Source: Candidatus Tayloriibacteriota bacterium (GTDB taxonomy: Bacteria; Patescibacteriota; Minisyncoccia; Phycocordibacterales; PALSA-1337). Taken from it: 5,858 bases of DNA. The stretch is from assembly GCA_023269245.1 (NCBI GenBank), contig JAHFMB010000005.1:1-5858 (forward strand), read 5' to 3'. The notes under the pieces were generated by a model, which was not told where the DNA came from, made no database searches, and worked only from the letters and a program-made list of their open reading frames with translations. A program made the translations under genes and the position numbers. Positions 1-5,833 of the stretch are shown in pieces; within the stretch, counting starts at the first letter, position 1, and the number at the start of each line of letters is the position of its first letter.

Positions 1-105
1 CTCCTGCCATTCACCATAGAGTCGCGCCTGCGTAAAAAGTGCTTCCGCGGAGACTGAGAGCGGGTCGAAGGGTTCTGATGGTGGGATGGGGCGGAATTCA
101 ATCAT
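1..105 (-). CDS. Unrecognised protein, N-terminal 35 residues only (runs off left edge)
   Basis: An open frame begins with ATG at 105-103, directly after the GAPDH stop (TAAATG, zero intervening bases), and stays open for 35 codons to the window edge. It starts MIEFRPIPPSEPFDPL and continues to YGEWQE at the edge. The start is supported by GGGGAGG at 121-115, nine bases upstream inside the last GAPDH codons, which is one of only two good Shine-Dalgarno matches in the window. The arrangement implies co-transcription and probably translational coupling with GAPDH. The visible part is proline-rich over its first 15 residues, then appears to enter a helix (about residues 18-30). No signal peptide or membrane segment is visible. 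I do not recognise the family and the visible part is too short to assign; a role near sugar-phosphate metabolism would be a guess from position only. Confidence 0.72.
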   Translation of the reverse strand, partial: MIEFRPIPPSEPFDPLSVSAEALFTQARLYGEWQE

Positions 106-1137
106 TTATATCAGCCTCCCCGCCTTGATCACATGATCAACCAAGGTATACGTATACCCCATCTCATTGTCATACCACGCCAACACTTTGACCAAATTAC
201 CATCAACAACACGTGTCATTTCCAAATCAGCGATGGAGGCATGACGATTGCCGATAATATCGTGCGAAACCAATGGCTCCTCGGTCACGGTGAAGATACC
301 ATTCCAGCGAGGATCCTTGGCAGCCTTTTTGAGAAGTGAATTAACTTCCTCCGCGGTCGTATGTTTCTTTGAGATAAATGTCACATCAACAATAGAACCA
401 GCAACAACTGGCACACGAATAGAAATACCATCGAACTTTCCATGGAGCTGGGTAGCAACCTTGGTCACGGCAATTGCGGCACCTGTTGAAGACGGAACTA
501 TGTTCTGTGCTGCAGCACGACCTTCACGGAGGTCTTTCTTTGAAGGACCATCAACAATGGCTTGCGAGGCGGTGTAGGCATGCACTGTATTGAGAACTGC
601 TTTTTCAATACCAAGAGTTTCATCGAGAATAGCGATGAGTGGTGAACCAGCGTTTGTAGTACATGAGGCATTCGAAGAAATCTGGCAACCCTCGAGCTTG
701 TCCTCATTCATACCCATGAGTACTGTGGCACTCTGGAATGGAGAATCAGGTGCATCCTTTGTTGGTGCAGACACGACTACCCTCTTGGCACCTGCGGTAA
801 TGTGAGCCTGGGCTTTTTCGGCAGACGTAAAAAGACCAGTAGACTCGACAACAATATCAACACCAAGAGATTTCCATGGCAACTTGGTCGGGTCCTTTTC
901 TGAAATGAATTGGACTTCTTGGCCGTCGATGACCAGTGAGTTGGTCTTCTCGTTAACCGAAACATCGAATGGGCTGACGCCGTAGGCACTGTCGTATTTG
1001 AGTAGATAGGCAAAGTTTTGGATACTCCCGAGATCATTGATGGCAACAAGTTCGATTTCCTGACGATTTCTGGCAACCTTGGCAAATGCTCTGCCGATAC
1101 GGCCGAACCCATTGATGGCAACACGGATTTTTTTCAT
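106..1137 (-). CDS. gap: Glyceraldehyde-3-phosphate dehydrogenase, type I, phosphorylating
   Basis: This cytosolic enzyme oxidises glyceraldehyde 3-phosphate with NAD+ and phosphate to 1,3-bisphosphoglycerate in glycolysis. At 343 residues it has normal family length. The Rossmann motif INGFGRIGR is at residues 8-16; Asp35 in the AIND segment and Pro198 in VDGPS favour NAD over NADP. The catalytic Cys159 lies in SNASCTTN and the general base His186 in NTVHAYT. The inorganic-phosphate loop VPSSTGAA (214-221), Arg241 and the C-terminal WYDNEMGY (321-328) are all present. Oddities: the second Cys of the usual CTTNC is Ala163, and the usual VPTPNVS segment reads VPVVAGS (242-248). VDGPSKKD resembles the eukaryotic GapC form and has one more residue than DLPHKD-type enzymes. 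The ATG at 1137 starts at the family-typical KIRVAINGFGRIGR; no Shine-Dalgarno is seen before it. The gene is first in a probable operon with the partial gene at 1-105. Confidence 0.97.
   Translation of the reverse strand: MKKIRVAINGFGRIGRAFAKVARNRQEIELVAINDLGSIQNFAYLLKYDSAYGVSPFDVSVNEKTNSLVIDGQEVQFISEKDPTKLPWKSLGVDIVVESTGLFTSAEKAQAHITAGAKRVVVSAPTKDAPDSPFQSATVLMGMNEDKLEGCQISSNASCTTNAGSPLIAILDETLGIEKAVLNTVHAYTASQAIVDGPSKKDLREGRAAAQNIVPSSTGAAIAVTKVATQLHGKFDGISIRVPVVAGSIVDVTFISKKHTTAEEVNSLLKKAAKDPRWNGIFTVTEEPLVSHDIIGNRHASIADLEMTRVVDGNLVKVLAWYDNEMGYTYTLVDHVIKAGRLI
115..121 (-). promoter_or_regulatory. Strong Shine-Dalgarno for the gene downstream of GAPDH
   Basis: On the minus strand the bases read GGGGAGG, followed by nine bases and then ATG at 105-103. 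The motif lies within the codons for the GAPDH C-terminus (Ala-Gly-Arg). It fixes the start of the downstream partial gene and shows that this gene is translated in its own right although its ATG abuts the GAPDH stop. Confidence 0.7.
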
Positions 1138-1158
1138 AGAATTAAGGGTAAAAAGCTA

Positions 1159-1167
1159 TGTGGATAA
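1159..1167 (-). promoter_or_regulatory. Perfect DnaA-box sequence (TTATCCACA)
   Basis: On the minus strand the nine bases are TTATCCACA, identical to the strongest E. coli DnaA box. It falls at or just downstream of the expected GAPDH transcription start. A second, one-mismatch box lies 15 bases away in the opposite orientation. The sequence match is certain; that DnaA binds here is inference, because a single 9-mer can occur by chance. Confidence 0.4.
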
Positions 1168-1174
1168 CAGTATC

Positions 1175-1183
1175 ATTCTATCA
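1175..1183 (-). promoter_or_regulatory. Probable extended -10 promoter for the GAPDH gene
   Basis: On the minus strand the bases read TGATAGAAT: an extended -10 (TGn) plus TAGAAT, five of six matches to TATAAT. It would start transcription near 1168 and give a leader of about 30 bases. I see no convincing -35 element at 16-18 bases upstream, so this would rely on the TG extension. It is assigned from sequence only. Confidence 0.42.
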
Positions 1184-1191
1184 TATACACA
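1183..1191 (+). promoter_or_regulatory. DnaA-box-like sequence (ATATACACA, one mismatch)
   Basis: The plus strand reads ATATACACA, matching the consensus TTATNCACA at all positions except the first. It lies just upstream of the GAPDH -10 and overlaps the weak -35 of the divergent promoter for the 184-residue protein. With the perfect box at 1159-1167 it makes an inverted pair (TGTGnATA ... TATnCACA), which could equally be an operator for an unknown dimeric regulator. Confidence 0.28.
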
Positions 1192-1214
1192 TTGGATTTC
1201 GTATGTGCTATGCT
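1186..1214 (+). promoter_or_regulatory. Probable promoter for the 184-residue protein gene
   Basis: TACACA (1186-1191, four of six to TTGACA), a 17-base spacer, then TATGCT (1209-1214, four of six to TATAAT) preceded by TGc, giving an extended -10. Transcription would begin near 1221 and leave a leader of about 40 bases containing the AAGGA ribosome binding site. It diverges from the GAPDH promoter and the two regulatory regions interleave. Confidence 0.38.
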
Positions 1215-1248
1215 CCGAACTGGCGGTAAACTGTAGAGACACACAACC

Positions 1249-1253
1249 AAGGA
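1249..1253 (+). promoter_or_regulatory. Ribosome binding site deciding the start at 1262
   Basis: AAGGA sits eight bases before the ATG at 1262. The frame is open further upstream, back to an ATG at 1079, but that region overlaps the GAPDH 5' end and the promoters. This site therefore selects the shorter, 184-residue product. Confidence 0.6.
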
Positions 1254-1261
1254 CACTTCGT

Positions 1262-1816
1262 ATGCCTCAGTTTGAAGAAGCAACGGTTCAGGCAGAAACA
1301 CAGCCCAAAACAGCCAAGCAGCTCAAGTTCGAGCAGTTCAGGCAAAATGTTGAGACCGAACTGGCAGTCCTTTGTTCCGGGACCGGTAAAAAGTTTGGCC
1401 GGATGGTCGCTCATTTCGAACACACACTCAGCCGACGCGGCATTGAGGCCAGCCCGGAAGTCAAAGAGGTGTACCATGTACGCCTTCACTGCGGCAGACC
1501 CTGCTCGCTCATTCTCGTTGAATCAGAAAGAGATCTCCGTACATTCACCCAACGATGTTGGGAAAGCGACACCTTCATTCCGGCAATTGCCCCACTTCCT
1601 GCCACGGAAGAATTGGACGGGCCGGAATTGCCCTACAAACTCCGCAAACGGCTCTTCAACATTTTCAAGCGCGGACTCCGACAGCTCCGGCAGATTCGTC
1701 GGCGGCAGCACCGAAGCGTAACCTATCAGCGTTTCGTCAATGGCTCACAACGGCTCTTTCAAACGCACGTCTTACACGGGCATTCCTTCAATAACGGGAG
1801 CGGTGCGGCGGCCTAA
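1262..1816 (+). CDS. Hypothetical protein, 184 residues, with strongly basic helical segment
   Basis: I do not recognise this family. The product begins MPQFEEATVQAETQPK. An N-terminal polar, probably helical part (residues 12-35) leads to a mixed region with four cysteines (38, 77, 81, 99), including LHCGRPCSL with a CxxxC spacing at 77-81. An acidic-proline linker (about 108-124) follows. Residues 126-151 are densely basic: 12 Lys/Arg in 26 residues around LRKRLFNIFKRGLRQLRQIRRR, spaced so as to suggest an amphipathic helix. The tail is Gly/Ser/Ala-rich. There is no signal peptide or membrane span. The basic helix suggests contact with nucleic acid or ribosome, but that is inference. The gene is a complete unit with its own promoter, AAGGA site and intrinsic terminator. 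Hand counts of sample lines give roughly 52-58% GC here, against about 37-50% in sampled lines of its neighbours. Confidence 0.7.
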   Translation: MPQFEEATVQAETQPKTAKQLKFEQFRQNVETELAVLCSGTGKKFGRMVAHFEHTLSRRGIEASPEVKEVYHVRLHCGRPCSLILVESERDLRTFTQRCWESDTFIPAIAPLPATEELDGPELPYKLRKRLFNIFKRGLRQLRQIRRRQHRSVTYQRFVNGSQRLFQTHVLHGHSFNNGSGAAA

Positions 1817-1836
1817 TCAGCCACTCAGCCAATCGA

Positions 1837-1863
1837 GCGCGGTCACCAGGGCCGCGCCTTTTT
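1837..1863 (+). terminator. Intrinsic terminator of the 184-residue protein gene
   Basis: The inverted repeat GCGCGG (1837-1842) / CCGCGC (1852-1857) is extended inward by a T-G and a C-G pair around a five-base loop (ACCAG), and is followed by TTTTT at 1859-1863. It lies 20 bases after the TAA at 1814-1816. On the minus strand the hairpin has no following T tract, so it should act only on plus-strand transcripts and not on the convergent dihydroorotate dehydrogenase gene. Confidence 0.85.
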
Positions 1864-1874
1864 ATGTGTCATTT

Positions 1875-2942
1875 TTAATTACTTCTATTCTGCGCATACG
1901 CCTTCCCCAAGTTTTTAATGAGCCCTGGACCTTCAAAAATGAGTCCTGTGATGACTTGGACGAGATCAGCACCCGCATCAAACTTCTCCTGCATTGTTTC
2001 GGGCGACATGACCCCACCAACACCAATGATGGTAAATCGTTTTCCATAGACTTCCCGAGTTTTGTAAATTAAATCCGTCGAAAGATGCGTACATGGCTTG
2101 CCCGAAAGACCACCCTTGAACACTGCGGGCGCCTCTGATGGCACATCCAACGAGTCATAATCTTTATTGAGATTCCCTATGACCACCCCCTGCAATCCAT
2201 GCGCATCAATAATCTTGAGTAACGCTTCAAAACGCTCCCACAAAACATTGATCGGCATTTTTATATAGATTGGTTTGGTACATGGAATTGACTTGAGCGC
2301 AGTCAACAAACGAGTGAGTAGTTCAGGTGTTGCAAATGCTTCACCGCCAAAAGAGTTCGGGCATGAAATATTGACGGTGTAGTAGTCTCCTACATTTTCC
2401 TCATTCAGGCGCTTGAATGAATACAAGTAATCAGCAATTCCAGCTTCGATTGGCACCGACTGCTCGTCGTTTGTACGCGCGATTGAAATACCAACGATAA
2501 ATGGTGGCTGGTTTTCTTTTATTGAAATAGTGCGTGCTTGTTTCAACCGTTTAATAATCGCATCAACCCCTTCATTTTTGAGACCCTTATTCACGAGCAA
2601 ACTTTTTGATTTCGGCAACCGAGTAAGACGGGGCGCCGGATTGCCCGCGCACGGCCGGGCGGTGACTGAACCGACTTCTTCTCCACCCAGTCCAATATGT
2701 TCGAGAGTGCGAGTCAGCTGGCCATTGTAGTCAAACCCGGCCGACAAGAGAAACGGCGTCCGATATGTTATACCGTCTACCGTTTTTGAAATATCGGAAC
2801 CATGGTAGCCATATACAATACCGAGGAATTTACGAGTGACTGCATGCCTCCCAATCCATTGACCACATGAAGTGAAAAAATCATGCACGGCCTCCGGGTC
2901 GAACATGAACAGGATGGGCTTGAGGATATGCTTGTAGAGCAT
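1875..2942 (-). CDS. pyrD: Dihydroorotate dehydrogenase, class-2-like with altered active site
   Basis: The family oxidises dihydroorotate to orotate with FMN in pyrimidine synthesis. The 355-residue product begins MLYKHILKPILFMFDPEAVHDF, which aligns with the N-terminal membrane-associating helix of E. coli PyrD and fixes the start at 2942; an ATG 18 codons upstream lies in the promoter. Class-2-type marks include DPEAVH (His20), GSVTARP (91-97), PRLTRL (104-109), GGLSGKP (277-283) and the FMN phosphate site IIGVGG (305-310). Asn191 and Asn196 of NISCPN and Asn257 match orotate-binding asparagines. Oddities: the catalytic position is Cys194, as in class 1, where class 2 has Ser. The conserved Lys of AGxDK is Tyr72 (SAGFDYNG), and the INRMGFNN loop reads VNKGLKNE, apparently one residue shorter. 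The electron acceptor is therefore uncertain. No other pyrimidine gene is visible nearby. A weak or absent Shine-Dalgarno precedes the start. Confidence 0.92.
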   Translation of the reverse strand: MLYKHILKPILFMFDPEAVHDFFTSCGQWIGRHAVTRKFLGIVYGYHGSDISKTVDGITYRTPFLLSAGFDYNGQLTRTLEHIGLGGEEVGSVTARPCAGNPAPRLTRLPKSKSLLVNKGLKNEGVDAIIKRLKQARTISIKENQPPFIVGISIARTNDEQSVPIEAGIADYLYSFKRLNEENVGDYYTVNISCPNSFGGEAFATPELLTRLLTALKSIPCTKPIYIKMPINVLWERFEALLKIIDAHGLQGVVIGNLNKDYDSLDVPSEAPAVFKGGLSGKPCTHLSTDLIYKTREVYGKRFTIIGVGGVMSPETMQEKFDAGADLVQVITGLIFEGPGLIKNLGKAYAQNRSN

Positions 2943-2972
2943 AGTGCTCACTACTCTAGCACATTTTTCATA

Positions 2973-2981
2973 TGCTATAAT
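2973..2981 (+). promoter_or_regulatory. Extended -10 promoter for the adaptor/ABC operon
   Basis: TGcTATAAT is a perfect extended -10, with TATAAT at 2976-2981. Transcription would start near 2988, leaving a leader of only about 18 bases before the ATG at 3006 and no visible Shine-Dalgarno. No good -35 is found 16-18 bases upstream, as is tolerated with an extended -10. The element overlaps the -10 proposed for the divergent pyrD gene. Confidence 0.65.
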
Positions 2982-3006
2982 AGTGAAAATAATCAATACG
3001 ATTCAA
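2977..3006 (-). promoter_or_regulatory. Probable divergent promoter for pyrD
   Basis: On the minus strand TTGAAT (3006-3001, four of six to TTGACA), an 18-base spacer and TATTAT (2982-2977, five of six to TATAAT) would start transcription near 2970, about 28 bases before the ATG at 2942. Its -10 shares five bases with the plus-strand TATAAT, so polymerase could not occupy both promoters at once. An alternative pairing, TTGATT with a more downstream TATGAA, is also possible. Confidence 0.45.
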
Positions 3007-4529
3007 TGAATATCATCAGAAACAAGCCGATTCTTTCGGGCATCGTCATTTTTGTCGTCGTCATTATTGCTGCCTATCTACTATTTGGAGGCTCATCGAC
3101 GACTGTTGAAACACTCACTATCCGGCGCACTGATTTTACCAATGAAATAACCGTCTCCGGCAAAGCCGTAGCGGCACAGCACGCCGATCTAGGTTTTGAT
3201 CAAAGTGGCCGCATCGCCACGATCTACGCCAAGGTTGGCGACGCCATCAAGGCCGGCGGAGTCATCGCTTCGCTCGATAATGGCACCTCTTACGCGGACG
3301 CTGTGCAAAAGGAAGCTATTCTCGAAAAAGAACGCGCAAAGTTGGCAGCGCTTCAGCGTGGAACACGCACCGAGCAGCTGGCCATCACCGAACAGACATA
3401 CGAGGACGCCTCATCGGCACTCATCATTGCCATGCGCAATGCGTATACCCAGACAGAGTCAGCAATAGTAAGCAAAGCTGATAGCGTATTTACCGATGGC
3501 ATCACTTCAAACCCGTCAATAAACATTCGAACAGCAAGTTTTATAGAAAAACAGGCCATCGAAAAAGAACGGGTAGTTATCGGTGGAAAATTGGCGCTAT
3601 GGAAACAATCCCTGGCACAGCTCCAGAATACTTCGACGAGTGACGCACTGCGTTCAGTTCGCACGACTGGAATTGATGTGCAGTCAAGCATAAAGACATT
3701 TCTTGATCATCTGTCGGGCATTGCGGGCGCTTTGACTCCGCAAAACTCCGGCATATCTCAGGAATCAATTGATACGCACCGCTCTACCATCAGCGCGGCC
3801 AACGAACAGGCCGACACGGCGGCAGCTTCGGAACAAACAGCCTATGGTACCTGGACATCAGCCATCAATTCGCTTGCGCTCGACAAATCAGGCTCGACAA
3901 GCGAGGATATTGCCGCTCAGGCAGCCCAGGTCAAATCGGCCGAAGCTGATGTGGCCAGCGCCAAGGCCACATTGCGAAAGACCTCCATTGTCGCTCCATT
4001 TGACGGTATTATTACCAAAATGGACCTCAAAATTGGGGAGGTTGCTTCTCCTACAGTCTCTCACATTTCAATCATGAGCTCCGGGTCATTCGAAATTGAA
4101 AGCTACATTCCTGAGGTTAACATTGCTCGCGTACAGGTTGGCGACCAAGCCACCGCGACACTCGACGCCTATGGTCCGGACGCAGTCTTCAACGCCATTG
4201 TTATTTCAGTTGATCCAGCTGAAACCCTCAAGGATGGCGTCTCGACATACAAGGCTCGTTTGCGCTTTGTCGAAAATGACTCTCGTATTCGATCTGGTAT
4301 GACAGCAAATATTCGCATTACTACTGAACAAAAATCAGATGTTATCCGCATTCCCACAAGCATTATTACCAAAAAAGATGGCAAAAAATTTGTCCAAATT
4401 ACTGACGGAAAAACAACTCGATCTGTAGAGATCACTACGGGCGGTGAGGCAGGGTTTGGCAACATCGAGGTACTAACCGGGCTCTCTGAGGGCGATGTTG
4501 TTGTTCTGCCGCCGATCAGTACAAACTAA
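3006..4529 (+). CDS. HlyD/MacA-type membrane-fusion adaptor of an ABC transport system
   Basis: This membrane-anchored adaptor would work outside the cytoplasmic membrane with the FtsX permease encoded next. Start is ATG at 3006, giving 507 residues; the frame is open further upstream but that part overlaps pyrD and the promoter. A single membrane span (about 10-27) is followed by the first half of a biotinyl-lipoyl-like domain (about 57-92, with GRIATIYAKVGDAIKAGGVIASLD-type spacing). A long alpha-helical region spans about 94-325. The second lipoyl half begins at KTSIVAPFDGIITKM (325-339); a beta-barrel (about 361-440) and a membrane-proximal domain ending GLSEGDVVVLPP follow. No lipobox is seen, so anchoring is by the N-terminal helix. 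The helical region is longer than a simple MacA hairpin and includes an extra insert at about 136-300. In Gram-negatives such adaptors dock to TolC; no outer-membrane partner is visible here. First gene of the operon, 38 bases before the permease gene. Confidence 0.9.
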   Translation: MNIIRNKPILSGIVIFVVVIIAAYLLFGGSSTTVETLTIRRTDFTNEITVSGKAVAAQHADLGFDQSGRIATIYAKVGDAIKAGGVIASLDNGTSYADAVQKEAILEKERAKLAALQRGTRTEQLAITEQTYEDASSALIIAMRNAYTQTESAIVSKADSVFTDGITSNPSINIRTASFIEKQAIEKERVVIGGKLALWKQSLAQLQNTSTSDALRSVRTTGIDVQSSIKTFLDHLSGIAGALTPQNSGISQESIDTHRSTISAANEQADTAAASEQTAYGTWTSAINSLALDKSGSTSEDIAAQAAQVKSAEADVASAKATLRKTSIVAPFDGIITKMDLKIGEVASPTVSHISIMSSGSFEIESYIPEVNIARVQVGDQATATLDAYGPDAVFNAIVISVDPAETLKDGVSTYKARLRFVENDSRIRSGMTANIRITTEQKSDVIRIPTSIITKKDGKKFVQITDGKTTRSVEITTGGEAGFGNIEVLTGLSEGDVVVLPPISTN

Positions 4530-4567
4530 CGTAGTGCGATTCCCTGTTTCCATCCCACAGCCATCCT

Positions 4568-5824
4568 ATGTCTTCCCTACTTAACGCACGCATTGGAATG
4601 TTTCTGGCACTGCGCCAGATCAAGCGTTCCAGCAAATGGACCACGACGTTGATTATTTTCGTGATGATTTTGACATTCTTAAACCTGGTGGTTGTTTCGG
4701 GAGTACTCGTCGGCCTGATTCAAGGGTCCGTCGATGCACAGCGCCGCCAGTACACCAGCGACGTCATTCTTTCGACCCTCAGCACCAAGACCTATATCGA
4801 ACACAGTGAGGATATTATTGCTCTTTTACGCTCCATGCCCGAGGTTGTGGATGTTAGTCCCCGCTACACCAGCGGCGTCTCTCTTGAAGCAAACTACAAA
4901 ACACGCATAAAAGATACCGACAAAGCAAATACAGCGGGCGGCGAGCTTGTAGGTATTGACCCGGTCAGTGAAAATAATATTACCAATCTTTCGAAGTTTA
5001 TTGTTGAAGGATCCTACCTTTCACCTACAGACTACGATCAGATTCTTCTTGGTTCCTTTCTGGTCAAAAAATACGTTCCGGTCAACAACCCGGGATTCAG
5101 TGCTCTAGAAAATGTTGAACCAGGTTCCAAGATCCGCATCAAAGTTAACGGTATTGTCCGCGAAGTCACCGTCAAAGGTATTCTGAAAAGTAAGGTTAAT
5201 GAAACCGGCCTCCGATCATTTATGGTCGACTCCCAGCTCCGCAGTTTGATCGGACGCAATGACCATAATGTCGGCGAGATTGCCGTAAAACTCAAACCCA
5301 ATGCAGATCCGATCGTTGTTCGTAACGCACTCATCCGCAGTGGTGCTGACAAAGTAGCCAAAGTACAGACATATGTCGATGCCCAGCCAAAATTCCTCAA
5401 AGACATCAAGGATACCTTTGCACTTCTTGGCAACATGATTAGTTCCATCGGTTTGGTTGTCGCGTCAATCACCATCTTTATTGTTATTTTCATTAACGCC
5501 ATTACCCGCCGCAAGTTCATCGGTATCCTGAAAGGCATCGGAATCAACGGCAAGGCCATCGAGATTTCCTACGTTTTTCAGTCCATTTTTTACGCGGCTT
5601 GCGGATCTATCATTGGTCTTATCATTATTTTTGGCATCCTCCAACCGATGATTGCCGCGCACCCGATCAATTTTCCGTTTAGTGACGGGATTTTGGTTGC
5701 TCCGTTTGGCGAGACCATGCTCCGCGTCGGATTGCTCATTTTTGCCACTATCATCGCCGGATACATACCGGCTCGCATGATTGTCCGCAAGAATACGCTT
5801 GATTCAATATTAGGACGAAAATAA
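4568..5824 (+). CDS. MacB/FtsX-type ABC transporter permease
   Basis: This is the membrane subunit of a type VII-like (MacB/LolCE/FtsX) ABC system, which couples ATP hydrolysis to movement of its extracytoplasmic domain rather than forming a classic transport channel. The 418-residue product has four predicted spans: about 26-51, 286-310, 335-357 and 384-402. Between spans 1 and 2 lies a MacB-like extracytoplasmic domain of about 230 residues. The FtsX domain covers about 284-412. Its cytoplasmic loop RRKFIGILKGIGINGKAI (314-331) matches the ATPase-coupling segment of MacB (RRREIGIRRALGA-type), and the end IPARMIVRKNTLDSIL matches the usual P-A-x-x-A-x-x-x-P-x-x-A-L close. There is no fused nucleotide-binding domain, so the ATPase must be separate. 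No Shine-Dalgarno precedes ATG 4568; the N-terminal ALRQIKRSSKW before span 1 is typical of the family and supports the start. The stop is nine bases before the next gene. Confidence 0.93.
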   Translation: MSSLLNARIGMFLALRQIKRSSKWTTTLIIFVMILTFLNLVVVSGVLVGLIQGSVDAQRRQYTSDVILSTLSTKTYIEHSEDIIALLRSMPEVVDVSPRYTSGVSLEANYKTRIKDTDKANTAGGELVGIDPVSENNITNLSKFIVEGSYLSPTDYDQILLGSFLVKKYVPVNNPGFSALENVEPGSKIRIKVNGIVREVTVKGILKSKVNETGLRSFMVDSQLRSLIGRNDHNVGEIAVKLKPNADPIVVRNALIRSGADKVAKVQTYVDAQPKFLKDIKDTFALLGNMISSIGLVVASITIFIVIFINAITRRKFIGILKGIGINGKAIEISYVFQSIFYAACGSIIGLIIIFGILQPMIAAHPINFPFSDGILVAPFGETMLRVGLLIFATIIAGYIPARMIVRKNTLDSILGRK

Positions 5825-5833
5825 TCAACTGCC

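Noticed and set aside
777..1124. A 115-codon frame overlapping GAPDH on the same strand in another phase, and several plus-strand frames inside GAPDH
   Set aside because: These are shadows of the GAPDH coding sequence with no protein-family features.
1079..1261. Extension of the 184-residue protein to an ATG at 1079
   Set aside because: It would overlap the GAPDH start and run through both promoters. AAGGA at 1249-1253 supports the start at 1262.
1138..1261. Chromosomal replication origin, because of the DnaA-box pair
   Set aside because: There are only two boxes, no AT-rich unwinding stretch with repeats, and no dnaA, dnaN or other origin-linked gene beside it.
2943..2996. pyrD start 18 codons upstream at 2996
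   Set aside because: The added residues have no counterpart in the family and fall on the -10 elements. The start at 2942 aligns with the E. coli PyrD N-terminus.
2883..3005. N-terminal extension of the adaptor frame to an ATG at 2883
   Set aside because: The extra 41 residues overlap the pyrD 5' end and span both promoters. The ATG at 3006 places the membrane anchor right at the N-terminus, as the family expects.
4342..4350. TTATCCGCA, a one-mismatch DnaA-box-like 9-mer
   Set aside because: It lies inside the adaptor coding sequence, is isolated and is fully explained by codons.
5038..5559. A 173-codon open frame antisense to the permease gene
   Set aside because: It lies wholly within a confident membrane-protein gene, and its composition is what reversed hydrophobic codons give. 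It has no ribosome binding site or family match.
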